Positions 15,240 through 22,874 of a stretch of DNA of 25,188 nt are shown here, piece after piece. Below the pieces are notes generated by a model. That model worked only from the letters and a program-made list of their open reading frames with translations. It had not been told where the DNA came from and searched no databases. Position numbers and translations under genes: made by a program. Within the stretch, counting starts at the first letter, position 1; each line of letters opens with the position of its first letter. Location: positions 1-25,188 of IMG/VR virus record IMGVR_UViG_3300047171_000024, one strand, 5' to 3'. The stretch comes from a virus.

Positions 15240-16859
15240 TCAGACCCACAAAACCCGGCGTGAGTTGTAGATTGATTCGACTTGTTCCAAGTTGACGCTT
15301 TCGCTCACCGCCCGCCCGAACGCCATCAGCGTTGCAACGCAGGGGTCAATCTTGTCGGAAGACTTCTCACGGGACGGCTTCACGTCGCCGAAGCTGTTGG
15401 TGTCCACCCGTGTGTTCTGGAGCGCCCACTTCAACAGCGTGTTCCCGTCGTGCCGGATTCGTTGCTCGTTCACCGCAACCTCAAATTCTTTCATCGGCCC
15501 TGAATAGTGGCGGTGATACTGCGGCTGTCTCTCGACGAGAAACCCGCCCGCCATCAACTCGGCTGCCATCTCGATAGCGTTCGCCTGATCGAACACGATG
15601 TTCTTCAGGTTGAAGCGTTCCCGGAGTTCCTTCAGGAATGCGTGAATCTGGCGGTAGTCGTTGCACGTTCCCGGTGTGATCGTGAGATACCCAGCGTGGG
15701 CGTACTGGTGATACCGTGGAAGGTTGGTTTGTTCTCGACGCCGCACCCCGTCCTCACATACCCAGGAATGGTTGCGCACGAAAAACCTTCGTTGCGGCAA
15801 CGCCCATACAAGACTCACCGAACACGGGTCGGTTGTTTGCGAGAGGTCAACCCCGACGAACAGCGGGTATGGCGTCAATTCCTCATCGGTGGCGGGACCG
15901 AAACAACGATCCCACTTCGCCGGGTCGATGTAGCTGTCTTCCGCTTGCACCCAAGTGTTGAGTCTGTATCTGCGTAGGCTCAGTAGGGATGCGGTTCCTT
16001 CCGCTTTGGCGGTGTCCAGGTCACGCTTGAAGTCTTCTTCTGTGAAGGAAGTTCCGAGTGACGGGTTCGCCTTCCGCCACGTCACCGGGTCGTCGATGTC
16101 GTCGGTCACGTCGGCTTCGTACACGGTGGCGAAGAAACTGGTATCGAGGTCGTCACCCTTCAGGACGTTGCGGGCCTTCGTTACCAAGTCGTAGAAGAAG
16201 TGGCCTTGATCGTGTCCCGCCGTCGAAATCAGGATGAGTATTCCATCGGGGCGGGCGATGGTGGAGAATTCGAGCGTGCGGTAAAGTTGCTCGCCCCTGG
16301 ATGCCTGCCAAGCGTGAACCTCATCGCAAATGCAGCAACTGAGATTTAGCCCTTCGGCGTTCCCGCTGTCGTTACTGATGCTTCGGAACTCTGCCGACTT
16401 GCTGGCGAAACGTATGATCTTTTGCGAAGCGACGACCTTCCCGACCGTCTTGTTCTTGGTGGCTTCGATCCCCCGAACGGACGACTTCACTTCATCGAAG
16501 ATTTGGGTGGCGTTCTGGCGGGTCGTGGAACACGAAATGACCAGCGGGGATTTCACGCCAGCGGCGAGACTTTCATACAGGGCGACGACGGCACACAGTA
16601 AGGATTTGCCGTTCTTCTTGCTCACCGTCAGCAGCGCTTTCCGCCACCGTCTTCGACCGTCCGGCAAGCGCCATCCGTAAAGTTGCGACAGCCATTCCTT
16701 CTGCCACGGAAGTAGCTTGAAGGTTCCCCCGACGAACTGCGGACAGAAGTAGGTTTCAGCGAACGCTACAACACGCTCGGCTTGGCCTTCATCGAAGGAG
16801 CAACCCTGTTCAACCGCCAGCCTGTCGGCTTTCGTCCGTATCCACTTCTCCGCTACCAT
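15240..16859 (-). CDS. Terminase large subunit
   Basis: A 539-aa packaging motor. The Walker A-like VSKKNGKS (79-86) and Walker B LSCCICDE (173-180) mark the ATPase domain. The C-terminal nuclease domain begins GVDLSQTTD (336-344), with further conserved parts NIVFDQANA and, near the end, SREKSSDKIDPCVATLMAFGRA, the usual conserved end of HK97-type large terminases. It cuts concatemeric DNA and drives it into the head. The ATG at 16859 lies inside the end of the small upstream gene (overlap 50 bp). Full length. Confidence 0.95.
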   Translation of the reverse strand: MVAEKWIRTKADRLAVEQGCSFDEGQAERVVAFAETYFCPQFVGGTFKLLPWQKEWLSQLYGWRLPDGRRRWRKALLTVSKKNGKSLLCAVVALYESLAAGVKSPLVISCSTTRQNATQIFDEVKSSVRGIEATKNKTVGKVVASQKIIRFASKSAEFRSISNDSGNAEGLNLSCCICDEVHAWQASRGEQLYRTLEFSTIARPDGILILISTAGHDQGHFFYDLVTKARNVLKGDDLDTSFFATVYEADVTDDIDDPVTWRKANPSLGTSFTEEDFKRDLDTAKAEGTASLLSLRRYRLNTWVQAEDSYIDPAKWDRCFGPATDEELTPYPLFVGVDLSQTTDPCSVSLVWALPQRRFFVRNHSWVCEDGVRRREQTNLPRYHQYAHAGYLTITPGTCNDYRQIHAFLKELRERFNLKNIVFDQANAIEMAAELMAGGFLVERQPQYHRHYSGPMKEFEVAVNEQRIRHDGNTLLKWALQNTRVDTNSFGDVKPSREKSSDKIDPCVATLMAFGRAVSESVNLEQVESIYNSRRVLWV

Positions 16860-16989
16860 CGTCCTCCGTAAACCGCTTCTCGTTCATCCACTTTTCGAGA
16901 TCACGTCGAAGGGCGTCCCGAAGAAGCAGCCGGTAGTATTCGACGTAGGCGGTTACTACGGCCCGCTTGTCCGTCCAGTGGTTTCGCAT
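16810..16989 (-). CDS. Small phage protein between HNH and TerL, 59 aa
   Basis: This small unknown protein begins MRNHWTDKRAVVTAYVEYYRLLLRDALRRDLEKW, an amphipathic helix, followed by an acidic end. It has no recognised domain. It is supported by its ATG, by the motif CTAGATACCG just upstream (16992-17001), and by its place in the otherwise gapless packaging block. It overlaps the TerL start by 50 bp, which is unusual and lowers certainty. Confidence 0.5.
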   Translation of the reverse strand: MRNHWTDKRAVVTAYVEYYRLLLRDALRRDLEKWMNEKRFTEDDGSGEVDTDESRQAGG

Positions 16990-16991
16990 GT

Positions 16992-17001
16992 CGGTATCTA
17001 G
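16992..17001 (-). promoter_or_regulatory. CTAGATACCG motif
   Basis: On the minus strand CTAGATACCG lies two bases before the ATG at 16989. It is related to the CTANATACGG motifs elsewhere in the prophage and has the same proximity to a start codon. Confidence 0.35.
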
Positions 17002-17234
17002 TGCTGCCGGGCGTGACATTGCACGCACAACGCTTCGTAATCTTCCAGGCACGTCGCCGGGTATCGTAAGTGGTGGGCTTGAGTCGCCCAATTTTCGCAA
17101 CAACGCATACAAATTGGGTGAAGCGCCAACAGTGCCGTGCGAAACTTTCGGTGTTCGGCCCCGTAACCTCGCTCGGCGGTTTTCGCTCGTGGTCTGCGTC
17201 CGGGGTGCGGCGTGAGTGGTGGAATGTCTGGCAT
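16998..17234 (-). CDS. HNH endonuclease (packaging associated)
   Basis: This 78-aa protein has a compact HNH fold: ICMRC (Cys42, Cys45), QAHHLRY (His54, His55) and LCVQCHARQH (Cys70, Cys73, His74). Two CxxC pairs would bind a structural zinc, and the His residues form the metal-dependent nuclease site. HNH proteins beside terminase genes assist cutting at cos sites in HK97-like phages (family knowledge). The ATG overlaps the TerS stop (TGATG at 17234). Starting further upstream at 17414 would overlie TerS. Confidence 0.85.
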   Translation of the reverse strand: MPDIPPLTPHPGRRPRAKTAERGYGAEHRKFRTALLALHPICMRCCENWATQAHHLRYPATCLEDYEALCVQCHARQH

Positions 17235-17530
17235 CAAATCCCGAACTGGTCCGGTTGTTGGTTCGCCTTGTCGTCGATCTTCAGGCGCTTCCGTGAGAGC
17301 GGGTCCAGCCCGAACGCTTTCGTGAGTTGTTGAAACTGCTTCGCCAAACAGACGTAGCTGTGAACCGGCCCGTCTGACGCAACACAGAGTTGAAGGCGTT
17401 CCCACGTCTGGCAAAGCACGATGAACGAATCACGGTCTGCGTCCTTCAGCGTCCCCATTGCTTCGCAGAGCGGAGCGTTACGCTTCCAGAAGTCTGCGGC
17501 TTCACCGTGTAGTTGCTTCGGAACTCTCAA
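17234..17530 (-). CDS. Terminase small subunit, P27 family
   Basis: This 98-aa protein has the features of P27-family small terminases: AADFWKRNAPLCEAMGTLKDADRDSF for the N-terminal helices and the conserved end AFGLDPLSRKRLK. It recognises phage DNA and recruits TerL. I see no in-frame ATG. The best start is a TTG at 17530 with GGGGT about 8 bases upstream. A four-codon ATG frame (MGLD) starts a few bases earlier and ends just before the TTG, and might couple translation. Confidence 0.85.
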   Translation of the reverse strand: MRVPKQLHGEAADFWKRNAPLCEAMGTLKDADRDSFIVLCQTWERLQLCVASDGPVHSYVCLAKQFQQLTKAFGLDPLSRKRLKIDDKANQQPDQFGI

Positions 17531-17626
17531 TCTAACCCCATGAAAATGTCGAAAAATTCGTGAACCGCAGCGGGTGGGTCGCTGGCGAAATGCTGGAAAT
17601 GTTTTTTCGTGTTCTTTCGCAACATT

Positions 17627-18007
17627 TCAACTCGTCGCCCACACGTTGAAGGTTTGAACGCAGTGGTAAACGTCGCCTTCCGTCTCGTCGCCCAACGCTT
17701 CGTTGTCCTGGTCTGCCAAACTCGCCATCAAGATGTTTCCGCCCCGATAGCCGTTCAGTAACGACGAGACGGCGGAAGCGATGCTCTGTTGTTGCTGTAG
17801 GCTCTTGCACCAGATATTGATTTCCACGGCGTACAGCGCCAGTGGCAAACTACCGGCCATGCTCAGTACGGGTTGCGTGCCGGTGGTCTTGTAGGTCACG
17901 AACGGCCAGTTCGTGTTCTCGTTCGGGTCGGTCGGATAGATGCGGTCTGCGACGATGGCCGTGACGATGGCCGTGTTCAACCGGTTGTAGATGTCTTGTT
18001 CGATCAC
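17627..18007 (-). CDS. DUF3168-like tail completion protein
   Basis: This 126-aa protein has the family layout: an N-terminal helix with ILYNRLN-like start (MIEQDIYNRLN), RIYPTDPNEN followed by WPFVTYKTTG, a beta strand ALYAVEINIWCKS, a helix with QQQQSIASAVSSLL and a final strand TFNVWA. DUF3168 proteins usually sit with the head-tail adaptors. Here the gene precedes the small terminase, an unusual position. GTG start at 18007 with an ATACGG motif just upstream. Confidence 0.65.
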   Translation of the reverse strand: MIEQDIYNRLNTAIVTAIVADRIYPTDPNENTNWPFVTYKTTGTQPVLSMAGSLPLALYAVEINIWCKSLQQQQSIASAVSSLLNGYRGGNILMASLADQDNEALGDETEGDVYHCVQTFNVWATS

Positions 18008-18008
18008 A

Positions 18009-18018
18009 CCGTATGTAG
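18009..18018 (-). promoter_or_regulatory. CTACATACGG motif after the 18046 terminator
   Basis: On the minus strand CTACATACGG lies one base upstream of the GTG at 18007 and about 28 bp past a strong terminator. The order terminator, motif, gene makes a promoter role plausible for the packaging operon. Confidence 0.4.
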
Positions 18019-18032
18019 GTGACTTGCCGCCA

Positions 18033-18048
18033 TTTCGTGCGCACGAAA
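18033..18048. promoter_or_regulatory. 16-bp perfect palindrome
   Basis: TTTCGTGCGCACGAAA is a perfect palindrome overlapping the terminator's A-run. The core TTCGTGCGCACGAA occurs again at 532-545 in the methyltransferase gene, CGTGCGCACG occurs at 3466-3475, and a related sequence lies beside the capsid terminator. It may be an operator. No binding protein is identified. Confidence 0.45.
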
Positions 18049-18079
18049 AAAACCGTCAGTCCGTGATGGATGCTGACGG
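18046..18079 (-). terminator. Terminator after the DUF3102-like gene
   Basis: On the minus strand CCGTCAG (18079-18073) pairs with CTGACGG (18059-18053) and is followed by seven T residues (A at 18046-18052 on +). It ends the transcript of the gene stopping at 18091 and separates it from the packaging genes. Confidence 0.8.
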
Positions 18080-18090
18080 GGCGGTTACGG

Positions 18091-18552
18091 TCACATGGTG
18101 TTCAGGACTTCGGACAGGAACACCCGGAGCGACACGGGATCGGCTTCGATGTCGGCGGTCAAGGCGGCGAGAGTGATGGTTTCGTCCGTCAGCTTGTCCA
18201 GCTTCTTTTGCAGTTCGGCCTTCTTGTCCTTCTTGCCTCCGTAGTTCTTCCCGAAGAGAAGGGCGTAGATTTCGGCCTTCGTCTTGCCCTTCACGGTGTC
18301 GTGATCCAACTTGCCGACCCGCTGGTATCGCTGTCGGGTTCGCTCGTTCAGTTCGGGAATCCAGGTGTTGCACCACTGCTCCCACTGGACACCTTCGGCC
18401 TTGCACTTGGTCTTGGCGAGAATCAGGCAGCGGCCCAACTCCCAGGCGGTTTCGGCCCCACGCTTGGCGGCGGCTTTGGCCTGCCTGCCCAGGCTCTCCA
18501 GGGAGCTTTCGTCCGGGTTGCTGGGGTTGAGTTCGTCGGCGTTCGTCGTCAT
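18091..18552 (-). CDS. DUF3102-like phage protein, 153 aa
   Basis: The central segment AWELGRCLILAKTKCKAEGVQWEQWCNTWIPELNERTRQRYQRVGKL has the pattern of DUF3102-type phage proteins: a G-R-x-L-x-x-A-K helix, a W-x-x-W segment, then a helix-turn-helix region of DNA-binding type. A Lys-rich coil (KNYGGKKDKKAELQKKLDKL) and a helical C terminus follow. It is likely a DNA-binding accessory or regulatory protein, and it is the only candidate regulator of this prophage. GGAGG precedes the ATG, and a palindromic operator-like site lies upstream. It is in a transcription unit of its own, closed by the terminator at 18046. Confidence 0.55.
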   Translation of the reverse strand: MTTNADELNPSNPDESSLESLGRQAKAAAKRGAETAWELGRCLILAKTKCKAEGVQWEQWCNTWIPELNERTRQRYQRVGKLDHDTVKGKTKAEIYALLFGKNYGGKKDKKAELQKKLDKLTDETITLAALTADIEADPVSLRVFLSEVLNTM

Positions 18553-18584
18553 GGCATCCTCCGGGTTCGGGTCGGGACGCCATG

Positions 18585-18603
18585 CTTAGGTACAATTGTC
18601 TAA
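18585..18603. promoter_or_regulatory. Possible operator upstream of the DUF3102-like gene
   Basis: CTTAGGTACAATTGTCTAA contains the palindrome ACAATTGT flanked by TTAG and CTAA. It lies about 35 bp before the ATG at 18552 in a 197-bp intergenic gap. It could be a binding site for the DUF3102-like protein. The evidence is symmetry and position alone. Confidence 0.3.
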
Positions 18604-18749
18604 AGCCGTCCGGTGGAGCGAAATCGCTGGAAGTCGTTGCGGGGTAGTGCTTTAAGGTAGGTGCAAACTGGAGGCGTCTTTGCGGCTTCGGAAGAGTTGA
18701 TTGTTGAGCAGTGCTAAAACTCACTCTCTGTGAATCCTTACGAGGAGAG

Positions 18750-19490
18750 TCACTTATCTCCCTTGCGGATAGAGAGCATTTGCTTTAGCCGCTCCGCTTT
18801 GACTCCATCCAGCCAGAGCATAGTGCCATCGACCATGTACACACCGGGCGAGCGCCGATGATGGCTAGATACCGAGTTTTTTTTCGAGTCGTTTTGTTCA
18901 AAGCTCATCGACTCGGCCATTAAATCCTTCGGCTCCATCCAGTGAGTATCCTGTCCAATCGCTTCAATGAGCAGAATCGTCTCGTCTTGTGGTCGCTTAA
19001 TATCTTCTCGTTTTGTCGTCTTTTCTCCCGGAAACACAGTATCCGGGCCAACGACGACAAAATAGTTTGCTTGCCATCGACGCTTAGTTTCTGGATCTGC
19101 TGGACAGGCGTAACAAGAAGGCATCGAGGATTCAAGTTTTCGGTTGTTTGGACCATTCCACGGTTCATCAAAGCGGTACAATTTGTATGTAGTAGGGTCT
19201 AGATACTCCAACAAAAGTACACGCCAGCTATGCGCCGGTTTCCCAGCTTTATCCAGTAGATACGCTGGCGGATAATGCCCGTGTCCCTCGTAATAATCCC
19301 GCATAGCAGTGCCGATCCCGGTGAAGCATCCGTGACAGGCGCTGGCCCTCGCTGCTTCTCGGTTCCTTTCGATTGGAGGCAAAATGAGAGTGGAGCCGAT
19401 GATGAGAACGGCTATAAACGAAACAGCAACGGCCCATTTTTTTTGCCACAATTTCTGTGGTGGCATTGGCAGACTACTTCTCATAACCAT
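18750..19490 (-). CDS. DUF1559-family membrane-anchored protein
   Basis: About 246 aa. An N-terminal basic stretch then a transmembrane helix (WAVAVSFIAVLIIGSTLILP, about residues 17-36) is followed by RNREAARASAC and GHYPPAYLLDKAGKPAHSWRVLLLEYLD, the hallmark of DUF1559 proteins common in planctomycetes. The canonical prepilin cleavage motif is absent, so it is a divergent member. The function of the family is uncertain; many are pilin-like or surface proteins. It overlaps the end of the RHS tip gene. I prefer the ATG at 19490 (an ATG at 19484 is also possible). An earlier in-frame ATG at 19535 lies deeper in the RHS gene. Its DNA looks more AT-rich than the phage genes, hinting at a separate origin. 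Confidence 0.75.
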   Translation of the reverse strand: MVMRSSLPMPPQKLWQKKWAVAVSFIAVLIIGSTLILPPIERNREAARASACHGCFTGIGTAMRDYYEGHGHYPPAYLLDKAGKPAHSWRVLLLEYLDPTTYKLYRFDEPWNGPNNRKLESSMPSCYACPADPETKRRWQANYFVVVGPDTVFPGEKTTKREDIKRPQDETILLIEAIGQDTHWMEPKDLMAESMSFEQNDSKKNSVSSHHRRSPGVYMVDGTMLWLDGVKAERLKQMLSIRKGDK

Positions 19491-20271
19491 CCTTATCGCC
19501 AATGGCTGGATCGCTCGACCAGAATAGCCCACCATTGCTCACAGCGAAACCCGGTGCGGGGATATAACATTTTATATCGATCTTTTGACGCTTGCAGAAC
19601 AGAACCACGTCCTCCAGAGTATGTAGCCGTGTTTCGTCATCCTCCTTAAAATTGACGCCTGCTGCGGGTTTGCAAGCGCCGCAGATGTATGCCCGGTAAT
19701 CTTTAAGTGGCGAATAGAACGTGTATGTGTATGATCCTCCGCCAAAATCTTTTTCCACTTTAACTACTTCCTTTTGCATGAAACCGACAGTCTTGAATGA
19801 TTCACTTACATCCGCCCCCGCAGATAAATGCAGGATGTAAGTCTTCATCTCTTTCTCTTTGCCCACTGGCGGAAGGAGAACGATACCTACACAGGGTCCA
19901 CAACCATCCGGGCCGATGAGTACACCATCGGACAGTACGCCCGCCCACCCCCTGTCCCCGGAAACGACATATGGTTTAACACTTGTCTTGTCAAGTGGAC
20001 ATAGCCAACCGTCTTTCCGTCCGAATTCAATGTCCTTGAGAAGTTTGGCTTTGCTATCAGGAGTGGAAACTATACGAAGGAGATTGTTTGATTTTGGCAA
20101 ATCGACCTTTGTACCGCCTGGATCAACCTCCTTCGGCTTCTTCTCTTGGAGGCCGCTTGGGTCAACGTAATCCGTCGGATCGTTCCCCACGAATCGGTAT
20201 AGGTTTTCATCCCCGGCAGTGAAGCCCGTGGGATCGGGGTTCAGCCAGCGACCGATGGTGGGATCGTACAT
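19474..20271 (-). CDS. Orphan RHS-core tip with Cys/His C-terminal domain
   Basis: A 265-aa protein that starts at the very end of an RHS repeat-associated core: YDPTIGRWLNPDPTGFTAGDENLYRFVGNDPTDYVDPSG (residues 2-40). The large beta-cage that precedes this in a full RHS protein is missing. Its ATG has GGAG upstream, so it is expressed on its own. The variable domain after residue 45 has GCGPCVGIVLLP (Cys124, Cys127) and, about 20 residues on, YILHLSAGADV (His148), reminiscent of CNF1/CheD-type Cys-His deamidases. The fold similarity is a guess. Such tips act as toxin domains or as spare tips recombined into RHS genes. It is coupled to the DUF1559 gene behind it and starts 9 bp after the transglutaminase-like stop. 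Confidence 0.65.
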   Translation of the reverse strand: MYDPTIGRWLNPDPTGFTAGDENLYRFVGNDPTDYVDPSGLQEKKPKEVDPGGTKVDLPKSNNLLRIVSTPDSKAKLLKDIEFGRKDGWLCPLDKTSVKPYVVSGDRGWAGVLSDGVLIGPDGCGPCVGIVLLPPVGKEKEMKTYILHLSAGADVSESFKTVGFMQKEVVKVEKDFGGGSYTYTFYSPLKDYRAYICGACKPAAGVNFKEDDETRLHTLEDVVLFCKRQKIDIKCYIPAPGFAVSNGGLFWSSDPAIGDKDGYEK

Positions 20272-20280
20272 ATCGCACTC

Positions 20281-21348
20281 CTATGAGTGAAAGAGTAGGT
20301 TGATTTGGAACGAGGTATCGGGAGCGAAATCCGCTATCGCTTGGTACGGAACTCTTTGGCAACCCCCACGACGCATGGGCTTCCAATACTTCTCTTCAAG
20401 CCGTGGGTCCGAGAGCATGTTGTGAACTGCCGTTAGCCCGCAAATGTCCTTCTCCAAGTCCAGCGGCAACGAGTCGGGGAACTGGCGCTTAACCGCACGG
20501 ATCAAGACGTTCGGGAACCCGACCGGCTTCCGTGACCGCTGTTCTTTGTCCCACTCGATCATTGCCCGCTTGAGGGCGTTCTGGACGATTTTGTTTTCCG
20601 GCACGAGGGACGCCGCCCACGCCCAAGAATCCACACACTGCCACCAATTCCGTAAGTCTGCCCAACGGAACGCACGAGCGCTCAAGAACCCCGCCAGTTC
20701 CATCCGTGGTGTTTGTGACCGCAGATAGCACCCGTCTACTTCGGCTTCTGGCCCCAATTCGTACAACCCGGCCCGAAAGTAATCGTCGGTTGGCGTCCCC
20801 AACCCTTTGTTGGTGGCCTCGATGTTGAATCGCTCCCCGGTCTTCGGATCATCCCACCGGGCGAACAGATGCCCACTCGTCTTGCCCCTCGTCGAAACCA
20901 ACTTGATGGGGTAGCCCAACCGCCTGCCGACTGCGGCATACACCACCGGCATCGTTGCACACGTTCCGCCGTCGCCCTGAATGATCCCGTGAATGAAGGA
21001 ATCGGCGGTGTCGAACGGGGCGTCCTCTGGAATCTTGGCCGGGTTGTACCGAACGCCGCAGTCCCGTTGCAAGACGGTAATCATCGCCAGCGTGCGGAAG
21101 TACGCTTCCGAATTCTCGTACTCGTGGGGCTTGCGGCGGAATTGGGGCATCAGAAGGTTGGTGTACTCCTTCACCAAATCCGTCCAGTCGTCCAGCTTAT
21201 ACCGACAATAGCTGTGGTCGATTTGCTCGGCTCCCGGCAGCCCTTCCGCACACGCAAGATTCACGGCGGCGATGTCGTAGCGGCTCAGGGCGTCTTCGGA
21301 CTGTTGAACAAGCAGTCTCCAATGCGGCGTTGGGTTTTGTTGCGTCAT
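20281..21348 (-). CDS. Transglutaminase-like superfamily protein, 355 aa
   Basis: The core has GDGGTCATMPVVYAAVGRRLGYPIKLVST (catalytic Cys130), GHLFARWD (His160) and FNIEATN (Glu177), which together form the Cys-His-acid layout of SirB1-like/transglutaminase-core proteins. There is no signal peptide or membrane helix. The upstream and downstream parts are helical and unrecognised. It forms a cargo block with the RHS tip and the DUF1559 gene, downstream of the integrase, away from the structural genes. It could modify proteins by amide hydrolysis or cross-linking. Phage lysis seems less likely. GGGCGGG precedes the ATG at 21348. Confidence 0.75.
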   Translation of the reverse strand: MTQQNPTPHWRLLVQQSEDALSRYDIAAVNLACAEGLPGAEQIDHSYCRYKLDDWTDLVKEYTNLLMPQFRRKPHEYENSEAYFRTLAMITVLQRDCGVRYNPAKIPEDAPFDTADSFIHGIIQGDGGTCATMPVVYAAVGRRLGYPIKLVSTRGKTSGHLFARWDDPKTGERFNIEATNKGLGTPTDDYFRAGLYELGPEAEVDGCYLRSQTPRMELAGFLSARAFRWADLRNWWQCVDSWAWAASLVPENKIVQNALKRAMIEWDKEQRSRKPVGFPNVLIRAVKRQFPDSLPLDLEKDICGLTAVHNMLSDPRLEEKYWKPMRRGGCQRVPYQAIADFAPDTSFQINLLFHS

Positions 21349-21469
21349 GACCCGCCCTGCAAAATTTCGCCCAATTTACTCCCGCTTTTGCCGGGGTGCA
21401 ACCAAGAAGTTGAAAATTCCAACCAGACGGAAGAACTGTCGGGAAGTGCTTCACAAGGACAGTTCAGGG

Positions 21470-21499
21470 ACGCCCCGTTATTCCAAGCAAACGGGGCGT
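21470..21499 (-). terminator. Hairpin downstream of the integrase gene
   Basis: A perfect 10-bp stem, ACGCCCCGTT (21470-21479) with AACGGGGCGT (21490-21499), with a 10-nt loop lies 18 bp past the integrase stop. No T-run follows on the minus strand, so it would be a weak or factor-assisted terminator, or an mRNA-stabilising hairpin. Confidence 0.5.
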
Positions 21500-21516
21500 T
21501 CCGACAGTCTGACGGC

Positions 21517-22695
21517 TCACCCGAAAATCTTCGCTCTCACGGCGTCCAACGCCCGATCCAGCTTCGCTACCTGTCCCGGCGTCAGGTTGCAAACGTAGCT
21601 GTTGTAGTGAGTTCCGTACCCTTCCGCCCGGAACAGGACTTTGCTCGCTTCCTCCCCGTCGAGTTCCTGCACCCACTGAGCCACCGTCTTCCGTAACGCC
21701 ATCTGTTCCGGCACGCCGAACTTCTCCCGTAACTTCATGTATTCCCGCTCACAGTCACGGGTTTTCAGTCCGTACTGAAGGGCGGCGACGGTTTCCGGCC
21801 ACAGCTTCCACTTGCTGACGAAACCCTTCTGCACCCCGTTTCGCTTGTTCTTCGCCCGTGCCTTCGTGATGTGCGTTCCGTCGAAGTGTTCGGGCTTTAG
21901 CTCGATGATGTCGGAAGCGTAGAACCCACAGTTCAGCCCCAGCAGCAGGACGGTTCGGGCGATTCCTTCGGCGTTGGCGAGCGCCGTTTTCACCTGTTCC
22001 AGCGTGTACTTCGTCTGCTCCACGGGCGGAACTTCCAGACGGTACTTCTTGTTCCTGATGAAGCTGAAAATCAAGTTGTGGTCGGCTTCCAGGAACTTCA
22101 GGAACGTGTGAACGTGCCGCTGCCTGTTCTGCTTCGTCCGGGGCGTCCAGTTCCGTTCCTTCCCTTCACGGTCGAGGATCGTGAGGAAGGTTCGGTAGTG
22201 GCTCACGTCGATGTCGGATAGCTTGATGTCGCCCGCCGCTTCGAGGAAGAAGAGGATGGAAGTCCTGATGTCGTACCACTGCTTCCCGCCCTTCGTCTTG
22301 TAGGTTTCGATGTAGCCTTCCGCTTCGTGCTTCAGGCTTTCTTTCACCGGGATGTCAGGTTGTAGCTTCGCCTTCAGTTCGTTCAGCAGGAATTGCCGAA
22401 CGGGTTCGCTGGTCGTCGGGTCGTTGATTTGGTTCGTGGTGTTGAGGATCGGAACCATCGACTCCGGGACGGGCGGCGAAGAGTTGATGAGTTCGTTGAT
22501 GAGTTTCGGTTGCGGGGCGAGTTGCGCCAGATACTTCTTCCAGTACGGAAGGCTCTCCCGCTCGTTGGCGGGGATGTCGGTGTTGAAGAACCGACAGAGT
22601 TGTCGGATACTCACCTTGATGCCCTTCTGCCTGAGCCGCCACGATTTCGTGGAGTGTTCGTAGCTGCCTGTACCTTTCCTTCTCATCTCGATCAT
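21517..22695 (-). CDS. int: Tyrosine recombinase/integrase, planctomycete type
   Basis: A 392-aa site-specific recombinase. An N-terminal SAM-like DNA-binding domain (about 150-225) precedes the catalytic domain. The usual box I Arg region reads LLLGLNCGFYASDIIELK, lacking the classical G-x-R motif but matching many planctomycete recombinases. KLWPETVAAL follows the beta-hairpin. The second box reads MALRKTVAQWV, and the nucleophile is probably the Tyr in THYNSYV near the C terminus (by homology of position). It is the phage gene nearest the right end, as expected for the enzyme acting on the attR core. AAGG precedes the ATG at 22695. Confidence 0.85.
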   Translation of the reverse strand: MIEMRRKGTGSYEHSTKSWRLRQKGIKVSIRQLCRFFNTDIPANERESLPYWKKYLAQLAPQPKLINELINSSPPVPESMVPILNTTNQINDPTTSEPVRQFLLNELKAKLQPDIPVKESLKHEAEGYIETYKTKGGKQWYDIRTSILFFLEAAGDIKLSDIDVSHYRTFLTILDREGKERNWTPRTKQNRQRHVHTFLKFLEADHNLIFSFIRNKKYRLEVPPVEQTKYTLEQVKTALANAEGIARTVLLLGLNCGFYASDIIELKPEHFDGTHITKARAKNKRNGVQKGFVSKWKLWPETVAALQYGLKTRDCEREYMKLREKFGVPEQMALRKTVAQWVQELDGEEASKVLFRAEGYGTHYNSYVCNLTPGQVAKLDRALDAVRAKIFG

Positions 22696-22874
22696 TGCCT
22701 TGCTCCCGGTCCCCGGTTACTGTTTCAAGTAAGACCGTGCCGACGCTTCCAGGTTTGCAATCTGCCCCGGAATTTGCCCCGAAACAGTCTGCCCTAGAAG
22801 CATCGTCGCCGTAAAGCTAGTGGTGGTAGCTACTTGCGTTGCGTCGGACGGGGAAAAGGAGCGGAACGGTCTGC

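Noticed and set aside
251-22796. TCTGCCCTA at 251-259 and 22788-22796 as a direct repeat
   Set aside because: Nine shared bases in two stretches of this size can occur by chance, and the position does not fit the attC break.
170-22833. TAGCTAC at 170-176 and 22827-22833 as the attachment core
   Set aside because: It is shared by both ends but would not rebuild an attC. CGCTGCACC does so exactly, so TAGCTAC is treated as a possible integrase arm site.
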